64,000 nt of DNA from Domibacillus indicus (GTDB taxonomy: Bacteria; Bacillota; Bacilli; Bacillales; Domibacillaceae): contig NZ_LAJB01000003.1 of NCBI RefSeq assembly GCF_000970685.1, positions 1 to 64,000 of the forward strand. Direction: 5' to 3'. The position numbers were made by a program, and so were the translations under genes. The notes beneath the pieces were generated by a model. That model was not told where the DNA came from and did no database searches. It saw nothing but the letters and a program-made list of their open reading frames with translations. Positions 33,505 to 40,755 of this stretch are shown here, one piece after another. The stretch's first letter is position 1. Each line of letters starts with the position of its first letter.

Positions 33505-34090
33505 CGTTTACTCTCTCTCCCTTTATCCATTCAATGGCTTCCCGAAAAGCTCCTTCTGCCGCTGTATGATTATAATGAACAGAAAATGGATCACTGAAGC
33601 CATGCCGGGCAGGCCACTGCACTGTGCGGATGCCCGGCTTCTTCATTGAATTCAGTACATCCTCTACATGAAAAGAAAGCTCGGTTTCCGGAAAAAAAAG
33701 CAGAACAGGGCAGGACGGCGAAACCTGCAGATAATCCCGAATGCGGGAGCCGTAATAGCCGACAATGCCGCCCAGGCCTTTTTCTTCACTGCAAAGCCAG
33801 GCAACAGTGGCGCCTGCGCTGAACCCGACCAGAAAAATGGCTTTGTATTCTTTTTTCAATCGGGCAATCAGCTGCTTTACGTGGAACGCCGCCCGGGCAA
33901 AGCCGATTCTTTCCGTAAAATAGGCATACGCTTCCTTTTGCTGTTCATACGAAAAGACCCGCTCTTCTCCAATCAGGCTGGGACACAGGACTTCCAGCTG
34001 CTTGTCCACCAGCTTCTGGCACATATGCTTCATATGTGAATTAACCCCGTAGATTTCGTGAAGAACAATCACAGCGGTTTTCTCTTTCAT
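33479..34090 (-). CDS. Dienelactone hydrolase-like alpha/beta hydrolase
   Basis: The 203-residue protein begins MKEKTAVIVLHEIYGVNSHM, the dienelactone hydrolase N-terminus. The nucleophile is in VGFSAGATVAW near residue 98, a serine where true dienelactone hydrolases have cysteine. The acid and histidine lie in LLFFPETE and RHGFSDPF. It lacks the full DLH active site, so the real substrate is open. The ATG overlaps the stop codon of the upstream oxidoreductase gene (TGATG) and the end overlaps the next hydrolase gene, so translation is coupled. Confidence 0.83.
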   Translation of the reverse strand: MKEKTAVIVLHEIYGVNSHMKHMCQKLVDKQLEVLCPSLIGEERVFSYEQQKEAYAYFTERIGFARAAFHVKQLIARLKKEYKAIFLVGFSAGATVAWLCSEEKGLGGIVGYYGSRIRDYLQVSPSCPVLLFFPETELSFHVEDVLNSMKKPGIRTVQWPARHGFSDPFSVHYNHTAAEGAFREAIEWIKGERVNGEVYRAWK

Positions 34091-35139
34091 CAAGACTGTT
34101 TTTCCAGTTCGACAACATGCGGGCCTGCTTTCTCAAAGCCCCGCTCTAATATTTCCATGTTCGTTAACAGCTCTTCGTCGCTGACCAGCTTTTCTTCATC
34201 TCCGAGGATAACAGCATGTAAATTATCATAGACCTTTCCATAGTCCCCTTGAGGAGTTGGAATCGTTTTTTTCTGTTCTTCGCCGTTCGAGTCGATATAA
34301 ACAGCCTGTCCGTACGCCCGTTCCAGGTCCTGGCCAAAGCCTTCCACTTCGGGCATAATGCCTGCTTTCAGGCAGGCTTCCTGCTGGTCGATGCCATATT
34401 TAATGAAGCTGCCTTTTTTTCCGTGAACAATAAACTTCGGATAGTCCATTTTCACTAAATGGCTTGTTTTAACGATCGCTTTCATATTTTCATAAAAAAG
34501 CTGCGCTTCAAACGTATCATCCGGGTTTTCTTTGCGGCGGACAGAGCGGATATCGTACGCCACATAGCGGGGGCGGCCAAATAATGAAATTATCTGGTCA
34601 AGCGTGTGAACGCCCAGTCCGTAAAAAGCTCCGTTATAGTAAGCGCCTGGAGCCGGGTCTGCTTCCGGCCGGAAATAATCAAAATGGGATTCGATTTCGA
34701 CAATCTCACCCAGGTATCCTTTTTCGATCACTTCCTTGACAGCCAAAAAGTCGCCATCAAAACGGCGGTTTTGAAACGGCATAATGGCAAGGTTTTTTTC
34801 CTTTGCCAGCATCAGCAGCTCTTCTGCTTCTTCTCTTAATGAACAAAACGGCTTTTCCACCAGGACATGTTTTCCATGCTCCAGGCACTGCTTCGCATAG
34901 CTGTAATGAGTGTCGGGGGGCGTACAGATGGAAACAAGCTGAATATCGGGATCTGATAAAATTTCATCCAGCTCGTCTGTAAACTGAATCGCTGCTTCTG
35001 TATAGTTTTTTTCCAGTTCAGGCTTTCGTTTCCGGTTGAAAATGGTTTTCACTGTTAAATGGTCGCGGATGAAAACATAAGGAAGATGATACCGGGTTGT
35101 GCTTTTTCCGAAGCCGATAAATCCGATTGTTAATTTCAC
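34090..35139 (-). CDS. Gfo/Idh/MocA-family oxidoreductase, YhhX type
   Basis: The 349-residue NAD(P)-dependent dehydrogenase begins with the Rossmann motif TIGFIGFGKSTTRYHLPYV. It has the catalytic lysine in HVLVEKPF near residue 97 and the substrate-domain helix FYGLGVHTLDQIISLFGRP. The GKSTTRYHLPY stretch and the run of SHLVKMDYPKFIVHGKKGSF agree closely with what I recall of Escherichia coli YhhX. The substrate is unknown; relatives act on sugars and inositols. The start is a GTG after GGAGG. It is the first gene of the five-gene operon. Confidence 0.9.
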   Translation of the reverse strand: MKLTIGFIGFGKSTTRYHLPYVFIRDHLTVKTIFNRKRKPELEKNYTEAAIQFTDELDEILSDPDIQLVSICTPPDTHYSYAKQCLEHGKHVLVEKPFCSLREEAEELLMLAKEKNLAIMPFQNRRFDGDFLAVKEVIEKGYLGEIVEIESHFDYFRPEADPAPGAYYNGAFYGLGVHTLDQIISLFGRPRYVAYDIRSVRRKENPDDTFEAQLFYENMKAIVKTSHLVKMDYPKFIVHGKKGSFIKYGIDQQEACLKAGIMPEVEGFGQDLERAYGQAVYIDSNGEEQKKTIPTPQGDYGKVYDNLHAVILGDEEKLVSDEELLTNMEILERGFEKAGPHVVELEKQS

Positions 35140-35245
35140 GCCAAAACCTCCAGTTTATTTTTTTATTGTATAAATGTAACTTTATCAGATTTATGTACAG
35201 GTGTAACAGCCTGAAGAATAAGCTGGCCTGCTCTTGTAAAAACAA

Positions 35246-35279
35246 AAGGGAATGCCCGGACGAATCCGGGCATTCCCTT
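35246..35279 (-). terminator. Terminator of the 64-aa protein gene
   Basis: AAGGGAATGCCCGG and CCGGGCATTCCCTT form a 14-bp stem with an ACGAAT-type loop, followed by TTTTGTTTTT on the minus strand. Confidence 0.9.
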
Positions 35280-35310
35280 GTCCTATGGAAGGATAGGCGT
35301 GTATGTTTAT

Positions 35311-35505
35311 TTAAAACAAGCTGCTGAGCATCATATATCGGTCTTTTAATTTTTCATCATCGGATTTGTCGGCTGTGTATTTCGTTACGTCACGTTCACG
35401 GGCCAGGATATAGACTGCGTCATCTTCTGCTGCCATTTTCGTAAGGATATGCATCGCTTGGACGTCTGCTGCTGCACCGGTATGAAGTTCGTGTAACGAA
35501 GTCAT
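35311..35505 (-). CDS. Small hypothetical protein, 64 aa
   Basis: The product starts MTSLHELHTGAAADVQAMHI. It is predicted to be helical, with a charged C-terminal half (KSDDEKLKDRYMMLSSLF). There is no membrane segment. AGAGGAGG stands ten bases before the ATG and a strong terminator follows, so the gene is likely real. I know of no family. Its position after the germination operon, on the same strand, may be coincidental. Confidence 0.6.
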   Translation of the reverse strand: MTSLHELHTGAAADVQAMHILTKMAAEDDAVYILARERDVTKYTADKSDDEKLKDRYMMLSSLF

Positions 35506-35679
35506 TGCTTTTTTCCTCCTCTTGGTTCAGTTTTATCTAAAGGCAACCTACTGAAAGAATGAAAGAAAATCCGACAAAACATACAACGCTGAATAAACAG
35601 CTGCTTGCCTGCCTGGTTCTGCGGCAGGTTTTACTTTTTTACCCTCAAGTAAAACAGGATAAACATGTTTTTTAAAATT

Positions 35680-35910
35680 TTATTGTTTGCTTTTGTTCCG
35701 CTTTTGAAAAAATTGGCGAACCGGCGGAATAAACACACAAAGAACGATGAAGATAAAGATAACCATTTCTATTGTTTCCATCACTAAAAAAGGATTGAAA
35801 ATGTTCCTGATTGATGCGTTTAAATCCGGGCTTCCTCCAAAAAAATCAAGCGCAGCGGCCACCCCCATTAACGCAAGCAGCAGAACGAATGAAATTCCGA
35901 TTACCTTCAC
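35680..35910 (-). CDS. Germinant receptor D-type small membrane protein
   Basis: The 76-residue protein has two membrane helices (residues 4-22 and 40-62) and a basic tail (FFQKRNKSKQ). Small two-helix proteins of this kind are known as D subunits in some gerA-family operons of bacilli, where they modulate germination. It overlaps the gerB-type gene by four bases (GTGA), so it is translationally coupled to it. The start is a GTG after AAGAAGGTG. The family name rests on size, topology and position rather than on a motif. Confidence 0.72.
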   Translation of the reverse strand: MKVIGISFVLLLALMGVAAALDFFGGSPDLNASIRNIFNPFLVMETIEMVIFIFIVLCVFIPPVRQFFQKRNKSKQ

Positions 35911-37019
35911 TTCGCTTCACCTTCTTTTCCTCTTCCTTTATGTCTGACAAAAGCCACCAGAAGAACAAGAGCCGGCAGAATCACTTGAAAAGGAAGATGC
36001 AGATACAAAGGAACGAGCTTAATTCCTTCTTGAATATGTTCCGGAAGGCTCCCTGCGATCATGATAGATAAAAGCAGGACTACCACTCCAAGCGGATACG
36101 CAAGCTGGCTTGGCTTTTTCACTTTAAATAAATCGGCAGCAGCGGCGACCGAAACATAAAGAAACAGCGTGATTTTAACGAATCCGCCGATGATCGCTGC
36201 AAGCATGAAATAGACGTCCAGCCGCTCAAGAAAATCCGCCAGCTCAATCGACTGAATGGTTGCAAGCAGCGGAAAAAGAGATCGGTTCACCAGTTCTACT
36301 CCGAGCACGCCTGTATTAGCGGCCATAATACTGGCCAGGACAAAGCCGCTTGCAGTAATCGCCAGCAGGCCGGTCCGTTTCACTTTTTTCGGATCTGTTA
36401 CATACGGCATGATCATCATAAAAGCGAAAATCTCGCCGAAGGGAAAATAGATGGTCTGGGTAAAAGCCGTTTTCACGATAGGCGCCAGCCCTTCACCCAT
36501 AACAGGCTTTAAATTCCCATAGTCCAGCGTCCCTCCTGCCGCAATAAGCAAAAAGGCGCTGAGAAAAAGAAAAGCCAGCACAATAAAAAGCAGCTCTCCT
36601 GTCCGCGCCAGCACTTCAATTCCTTTACGGATGGTGTACACAGCCAGCAGAACCATCAGCAGATTTAATACGAATAAAGGTGTTTCGACATACGCAATCG
36701 TTATCAGCATTTCTCCAAAGTCTCTCACTACTCGCGCCGAGAGATACAGAAAATAAAGAATATACAGAAAAGCGACGATTTTCCCCGGCACACTCCCGAT
36801 AATATGCCGGACAAAGTGAACAGGAGATTCATCCGGATAATACCGGAATAGAGCGTAATAAATCAAAAAAATCCCGCAGCCCCCCGCTGCCCCGATTAAA
36901 ATCGCCAGCCATGCCCCCTGTTTCGCTTCAATGGCAAGAGGCACGATCATGGCACTGCCCAGTTCGAACAGGACAATGAGAATAAACAGCTGAAAAGCGC
37001 TAATCCTGGCTTTTTCCAC
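35907..37019 (-). CDS. Spore germination receptor B subunit (GerAB/GerKB family)
   Basis: The 370-residue protein has ten membrane helices in the amino acid permease-like fold of the endospore germination permease family. The start reads ISAFQLFILIVLFELGSAMIVPL, and the family segment TIRKGIEVLARTGEL follows. In germinant receptors this subunit binds the nutrient and sits in the inner spore membrane. The start is a GTG at 37019 after AGGAGGG. It is the third gene of the operon, after the A and C subunits, as in the gerK operon. The germinant cannot be predicted. Confidence 0.92.
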   Translation of the reverse strand: MEKARISAFQLFILIVLFELGSAMIVPLAIEAKQGAWLAILIGAAGGCGIFLIYYALFRYYPDESPVHFVRHIIGSVPGKIVAFLYILYFLYLSARVVRDFGEMLITIAYVETPLFVLNLLMVLLAVYTIRKGIEVLARTGELLFIVLAFLFLSAFLLIAAGGTLDYGNLKPVMGEGLAPIVKTAFTQTIYFPFGEIFAFMMIMPYVTDPKKVKRTGLLAITASGFVLASIMAANTGVLGVELVNRSLFPLLATIQSIELADFLERLDVYFMLAAIIGGFVKITLFLYVSVAAAADLFKVKKPSQLAYPLGVVVLLLSIMIAGSLPEHIQEGIKLVPLYLHLPFQVILPALVLLVAFVRHKGRGKEGEAK

Positions 37020-37030
37020 GGCATTCCCTC

Positions 37031-38257
37031 CTATTCATATTTCTCTTTTATTTCTGAAAGATTTGGCGCTGTCCGCAAGCCGGTCCGACGTATAAATGCG
37101 TCAACGTTTACCTTTACTTTCAGATTCGGAAAGTAATCGTCATTCCAGTTGTTTCGCAGCTTTTTCCATTTATCAGCATCTTTGCGATAAACCGTTTGCC
37201 CAAATCCGAAAATATCCGTTTTCTTATTTTGAGTTTGTTTAACAGTCCGCTCCAGCTGCTCTTTAATTTCTTTTTCAGCCGTTTTTTCAAGTTCATGGAT
37301 CACATTCGGATCATCCAGTTTTACAGGCGCTTCTGTTTCCCGAATCATCCCTTCGGCTTTTACATTAACAGTAATCTCCGGAAGGTCTTTTGATGTATCT
37401 GCCGAAACGGATGTGCTCTGGCGGATAACACTGTAGGTAATAGCGTCTTTGTTTTTTTTCCAATCCAGAAGGACGTCGGTTTGTTTCACCCGGTCCAGTA
37501 TCCACACCACTCCTCTGGCCATATTCCCTGAATAAAAATCGACTAATTTGTCTTCTTTAAAAATGGCCAGGCCGTCCGCTTTTACGATCGTTTCCGGCTG
37601 AGACTGCTGTATGTTCTCCTGCTTTTTCCCTTCTTTCACATCTCCTTCAAGAGTAAAGCTGCTGAGCACCGGTTCAATGCCGGGAGACGCACTGGTTTTA
37701 ATAAAATCCTGAAGGCTGACGGTTATATTTTCTCCTCTCATTTTCTCGGTCACGTCTAACGTTTTGTATATTTTTTCCGAAGGTAATTTTTCGACGGGTG
37801 ACAATACTTTGATGAGGTCTGCTGCGGGACTTTTTTTTGCAATAACAAGCTGGGCGGTGTTTCGAAATTCTGCATTGCGGTCAAATGAGTCCAGCAGCGT
37901 ATTCAACGGCTGCTCTCTGGCCAGGTCCTCCCCGATTACAATTAAATTGGCATGAGGATGATACAGCTGCCGGGATATTTCCGCGGAAGCATTTATGTGT
38001 ACATCTACAATCGATTTCCCCTCCGCTGTTATGACGGTCACACCCGGCGCCTGTCCTCCTCCGCCGCCCTGAAGGCCGCTTGAGACATTTCCCGGATTGA
38101 TAATTTGAATGGCTTTCATATAGTTTCCGTCTTCATCCCGGTCAATTCCCACAGCGGAAATCAGGGCCAGCTCCGACAGTTCTTTTTTGCTCCAGCATCC
38201 TGATAAAAATGCCATACTGATCATCATAGTCGAAAAAAGAATCCATTTACGTTTCAT
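37031..38257 (-). CDS. Spore germination receptor C subunit lipoprotein (Ger(x)C)
   Basis: The 408-residue protein has a lipoprotein signal with the lipobox FLSGC (Cys21). It has the Ger(x)C opening SKKELSELALISAVGIDRDEDG and the usual three-domain layout ending in the YFPNLKVKVNVDAFIRRTG region. This subunit is anchored to the outer face of the inner spore membrane by diacylglycerol and is needed for receptor function. The start overlaps the end of the A-subunit gene by eleven bases, so the two are coupled. Confidence 0.93.
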   Translation of the reverse strand: MKRKWILFSTMMISMAFLSGCWSKKELSELALISAVGIDRDEDGNYMKAIQIINPGNVSSGLQGGGGGQAPGVTVITAEGKSIVDVHINASAEISRQLYHPHANLIVIGEDLAREQPLNTLLDSFDRNAEFRNTAQLVIAKKSPAADLIKVLSPVEKLPSEKIYKTLDVTEKMRGENITVSLQDFIKTSASPGIEPVLSSFTLEGDVKEGKKQENIQQSQPETIVKADGLAIFKEDKLVDFYSGNMARGVVWILDRVKQTDVLLDWKKNKDAITYSVIRQSTSVSADTSKDLPEITVNVKAEGMIRETEAPVKLDDPNVIHELEKTAEKEIKEQLERTVKQTQNKKTDIFGFGQTVYRKDADKWKKLRNNWNDDYFPNLKVKVNVDAFIRRTGLRTAPNLSEIKEKYE

Positions 38258-39959
38258 CTTTCTCCTCTTTTCTCGTGTAATGTTTCATGCCCCGGGATTC
38301 AGGGGGCTTCGGTTTTTGGTTTTTCCCTTCCCGTGTGCGGTTTTCAGCAGCGATCAGCTGCGGCCGTTTCCCGAAAGCCCAGAGCGGTTTTCTGACAATT
38401 GTATCTCCCAGTTCCGACGGAATAACCGGCGCCAGCGGGCTCATATACGGTATGCCGAATGAACGCAGGCTGCACAAATGAACAATTAGCATAATCAATG
38501 CCAGTATCAGACCATAAAACCCGAACATAGCTGCACTGACCATAAATAAAAACCGGATCAGACGGGCCGAGATTGCAATAGCGTAGGATGGAGTCGCAAA
38601 GCTTGCAATCGCAGTGATCGCAACGACAATAAGCATGGCCGGAGACACAATTCCCGCCTGCACGGCTGCCTGACCGACGACGAGACCGCCGACAATCGAA
38701 ACGGTCGCGCCGATGGCTTTCGGCAGCCGCAGCCCCGCCTCCCGCAGAATCTCAAAGGTGACTTCCATAATAATGGCCTCCACAAAAGCGGGGAACGGCG
38801 AGGATTCACGCTGGGCCGCCACAATAATGGCCAGTGCCGTCGGAATCATTTCCTGGTGGAAGGTTGTCGCCGCAATGTAAACGGCAGGCCCCACAAGCGA
38901 GATGAAAAAAATAAGCACACGCAAAAAGCGGATGGCTGTTGAGATATCAAAACGGGCATAATAATCTTCCACCGACTGGAAAAATTGAATAAACACAGCA
39001 GGCGCAAGCAGTACAAACGGCGTGCCGTTCACAAAAACCGCCACTCTTCCCTCCAGCAGGTTGCCGGCAACAGCATCCGGCCGTTCGGTATGATAAACCG
39101 TAGGGAAGGTCGTCATCGTCTGGTCTTCAATCAGCTGTTCGATATAGCCGGACTCCAAAATGCTGTCAATGTCAATTTGTTTTAACCGTGTCCGCACCTC
39201 ATCGACAATTTCCTTTTTGGCAATTCCATTTATATACATAATGGAGACACTCGTTTTCGTCATTTTGCCGAGATTCATTGATTCGACCCAGAGATCAGGG
39301 TTGTTGATAATGCGCCGCACCATCGCCTGGTTTGTTTCCAGCGACTCAGTGAATGACTCCTTGGAGCCGCGGATGGCCACATTGGTCGTCGGCTCCTGCA
39401 CGCTGCGCCGCTGGCCTCCCTGTGTGCTGGCCATTAAAGCCTCCTCGGAGCCATCAATAAGGATGAGCGCATTTCCCGACATTAAATCGGCAAACAAATC
39501 ATCCCACTTTTTCACAGATTTAATGCCGCCAATTGCGACAACATCGTCCTTGATCGTTTTCATTGCTTTTTCCGGAGAAAGCTCTTTTTGCAGCTCTGCA
39601 TTATTCATCAGGGATTCAATTAGAAAATCATGAATCGACTGGTCATCCACAAGCCCTTTTACATAAACAACCGCTGTTTCCAGTTCAGCCTGTGCGCCTC
39701 CAACCTTTATTGGCCGGATCACAACGTCTGGACTGTTCCCTGTTTTCCGCTTAATTTTATCAAGATTGGCTGCAAGAGACGTATACAGAGCGTCAGGCTG
39801 CTTTTGGCTGGCTTCTCCGCTTTTCCCTGCACTGGATTCTTCACTTTTTCCTGCCTGCATCGGGCCGGTTTCTTCTTTTTTCTTCTCCTGCCCGGAACCT
39901 GGTTCTTCATTTTTGGAAATTTGTATTGATTTTTTTCTTCGTTTAAAGAAGGAAGCCAT
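38247..39959 (-). CDS. Spore germination receptor A subunit (GerAA/GerKA family)
   Basis: The 570-residue protein has a long soluble N-terminal region (about 1-290) with the family core VVYVKGLVDDQSIHDFLIESLM and RGSKESFTESLETN. It is followed by five membrane helices and a short basic C-terminal tail. GerA A subunits form the ion channel of the receptor. A serine-, lysine- and glutamine-rich stretch of about 50 residues precedes the conserved part. The start at 39959 is chosen because it lies in the leader of a sigma-G-like promoter and follows AAAGG sites; an ATG 23 codons upstream falls within the promoter. It is the first gene of the operon. Confidence 0.93.
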   Translation of the reverse strand: MASFFKRRKKSIQISKNEEPGSGQEKKKEETGPMQAGKSEESSAGKSGEASQKQPDALYTSLAANLDKIKRKTGNSPDVVIRPIKVGGAQAELETAVVYVKGLVDDQSIHDFLIESLMNNAELQKELSPEKAMKTIKDDVVAIGGIKSVKKWDDLFADLMSGNALILIDGSEEALMASTQGGQRRSVQEPTTNVAIRGSKESFTESLETNQAMVRRIINNPDLWVESMNLGKMTKTSVSIMYINGIAKKEIVDEVRTRLKQIDIDSILESGYIEQLIEDQTMTTFPTVYHTERPDAVAGNLLEGRVAVFVNGTPFVLLAPAVFIQFFQSVEDYYARFDISTAIRFLRVLIFFISLVGPAVYIAATTFHQEMIPTALAIIVAAQRESSPFPAFVEAIIMEVTFEILREAGLRLPKAIGATVSIVGGLVVGQAAVQAGIVSPAMLIVVAITAIASFATPSYAIAISARLIRFLFMVSAAMFGFYGLILALIMLIVHLCSLRSFGIPYMSPLAPVIPSELGDTIVRKPLWAFGKRPQLIAAENRTREGKNQKPKPPESRGMKHYTRKEEKDET

Positions 39960-39991
39960 AGCACCTTTTACCTTTCCTTGTATGTTGAACT

Positions 39992-40020
39992 CATTATGTC
40001 CGAAAGAAATATTCTTATTC
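39992..40020 (-). promoter_or_regulatory. Sigma-G-like promoter of the germination operon
   Basis: On the minus strand GAATA, a 17-base spacer and CATAATG match the sigma-G consensus (GHATR, N17-18, CATWHTA) at 11 of 12 defined positions. It lies 33 bases before the A-subunit start. Forespore expression by sigma-G is the known control of ger receptor operons. Confidence 0.65.
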
Positions 40021-40053
40021 TCCTGCAAATGCGCCGGTCCTAACAGAAGAAAA

Positions 40054-40082
40054 TAAAAAAAGCACCTTCCGGGGAAGATGCT
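40054..40082 (-). terminator. Terminator of the DUF6075-like gene
   Basis: On the minus strand AGCATCTTCC and GGAAGGTGCT pair with one G-T mismatch around CCC, followed by seven T. The region between it and the gene end (40083-40319) shows no other feature. Confidence 0.75.
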
Positions 40083-40319
40083 TCAAAGTGCTGAAAAACA
40101 GAACTGTTAAAAAGATATTCTGTTTTTGGGCTAAGACGGCCTTCTTTTTAGCAGTCAGTGACAATCATTTTTCTATTGCCTGAAGCGCTTTCTCGGACAA
40201 ATACCTGTTAGCTTTGTATCTGCTTTTTGAATGAGGCATACCGCCTGCAATTCGGAACACGCTTAATATGAATAGGTTTATACTATTTAACCCTTTACAA
40301 AAAACGAGCCTGGATGTTT

Positions 40320-40682
40320 TTATATCCCTTTTCCCATCCTTACATCCATTGCGGTTTTCACCACATCGTAATGATGGCCCTGCAGGCTCTGCAGGCATTG
40401 GAGCAAATGAAACTGTGTGCAGCCGTTCCATAAATGCAGGGCGAGCTTTCCGAGTTCGACAGCGGCACCGCACAGGTCATAAGCGGCAGCTTCTTCTTCC
40501 CAGTCAAGAATCCAGTCAACCGGGCTGCCGTGCGTTTCCAGTTCATCCACGATTTTTTCAAAAATAATTGGTACAGCCAAAATGTAGCAGGCCGCCGCAT
40601 ATTCCGGGTCCGTTTTGGCGTCCTGCCACTGAAGCTTTGTGATCGTGTAGTTCACTTCATGCTGGTCATCAACAAAATACAT
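40320..40682 (-). CDS. DUF6075-like protein, 120 aa
   Basis: The protein begins MYFVDDQHEVNYTITKLQWQ and continues with AAACYILAVPIIFEKIVDEL, a helical arrangement I associate with the DUF6075 family of bacilli. Its function is unknown. No membrane or signal segment is seen. AAGGAG lies about twelve bases before the chosen ATG, a slightly long spacing; in-frame codons up to 40787 could extend the N-terminus but would overlap the upstream c-di-GMP gene. It may be co-transcribed with that gene, 73 bases upstream. Confidence 0.7.
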   Translation of the reverse strand: MYFVDDQHEVNYTITKLQWQDAKTDPEYAAACYILAVPIIFEKIVDELETHGSPVDWILDWEEEAAAYDLCGAAVELGKLALHLWNGCTQFHLLQCLQSLQGHHYDVVKTAMDVRMGKGI

Positions 40683-40755
40683 AGGCGGGCACCGCTCCTT
40701 TTTCAGTGTTTGCTGTTCGATCGTCCGCTTCTTTCCAATATACCCACACTTTTCC

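Noticed and set aside
35600-35640. Hairpin CCTGCC...GGCAGG followed by T on the plus strand as a terminator
   Set aside because: No plus-strand gene precedes it, and on the minus strand it lacks a T tail. It may be a stray or part of an attenuator that I cannot support.
40165-40473. Open frame on the minus strand (102 codons) partly overlapping the DUF6075-like gene
   Set aside because: It overlaps a better-supported gene in another frame, has no ribosome binding site, and its composition (CRCRTRKARPAFMERL) looks like out-of-frame translation.
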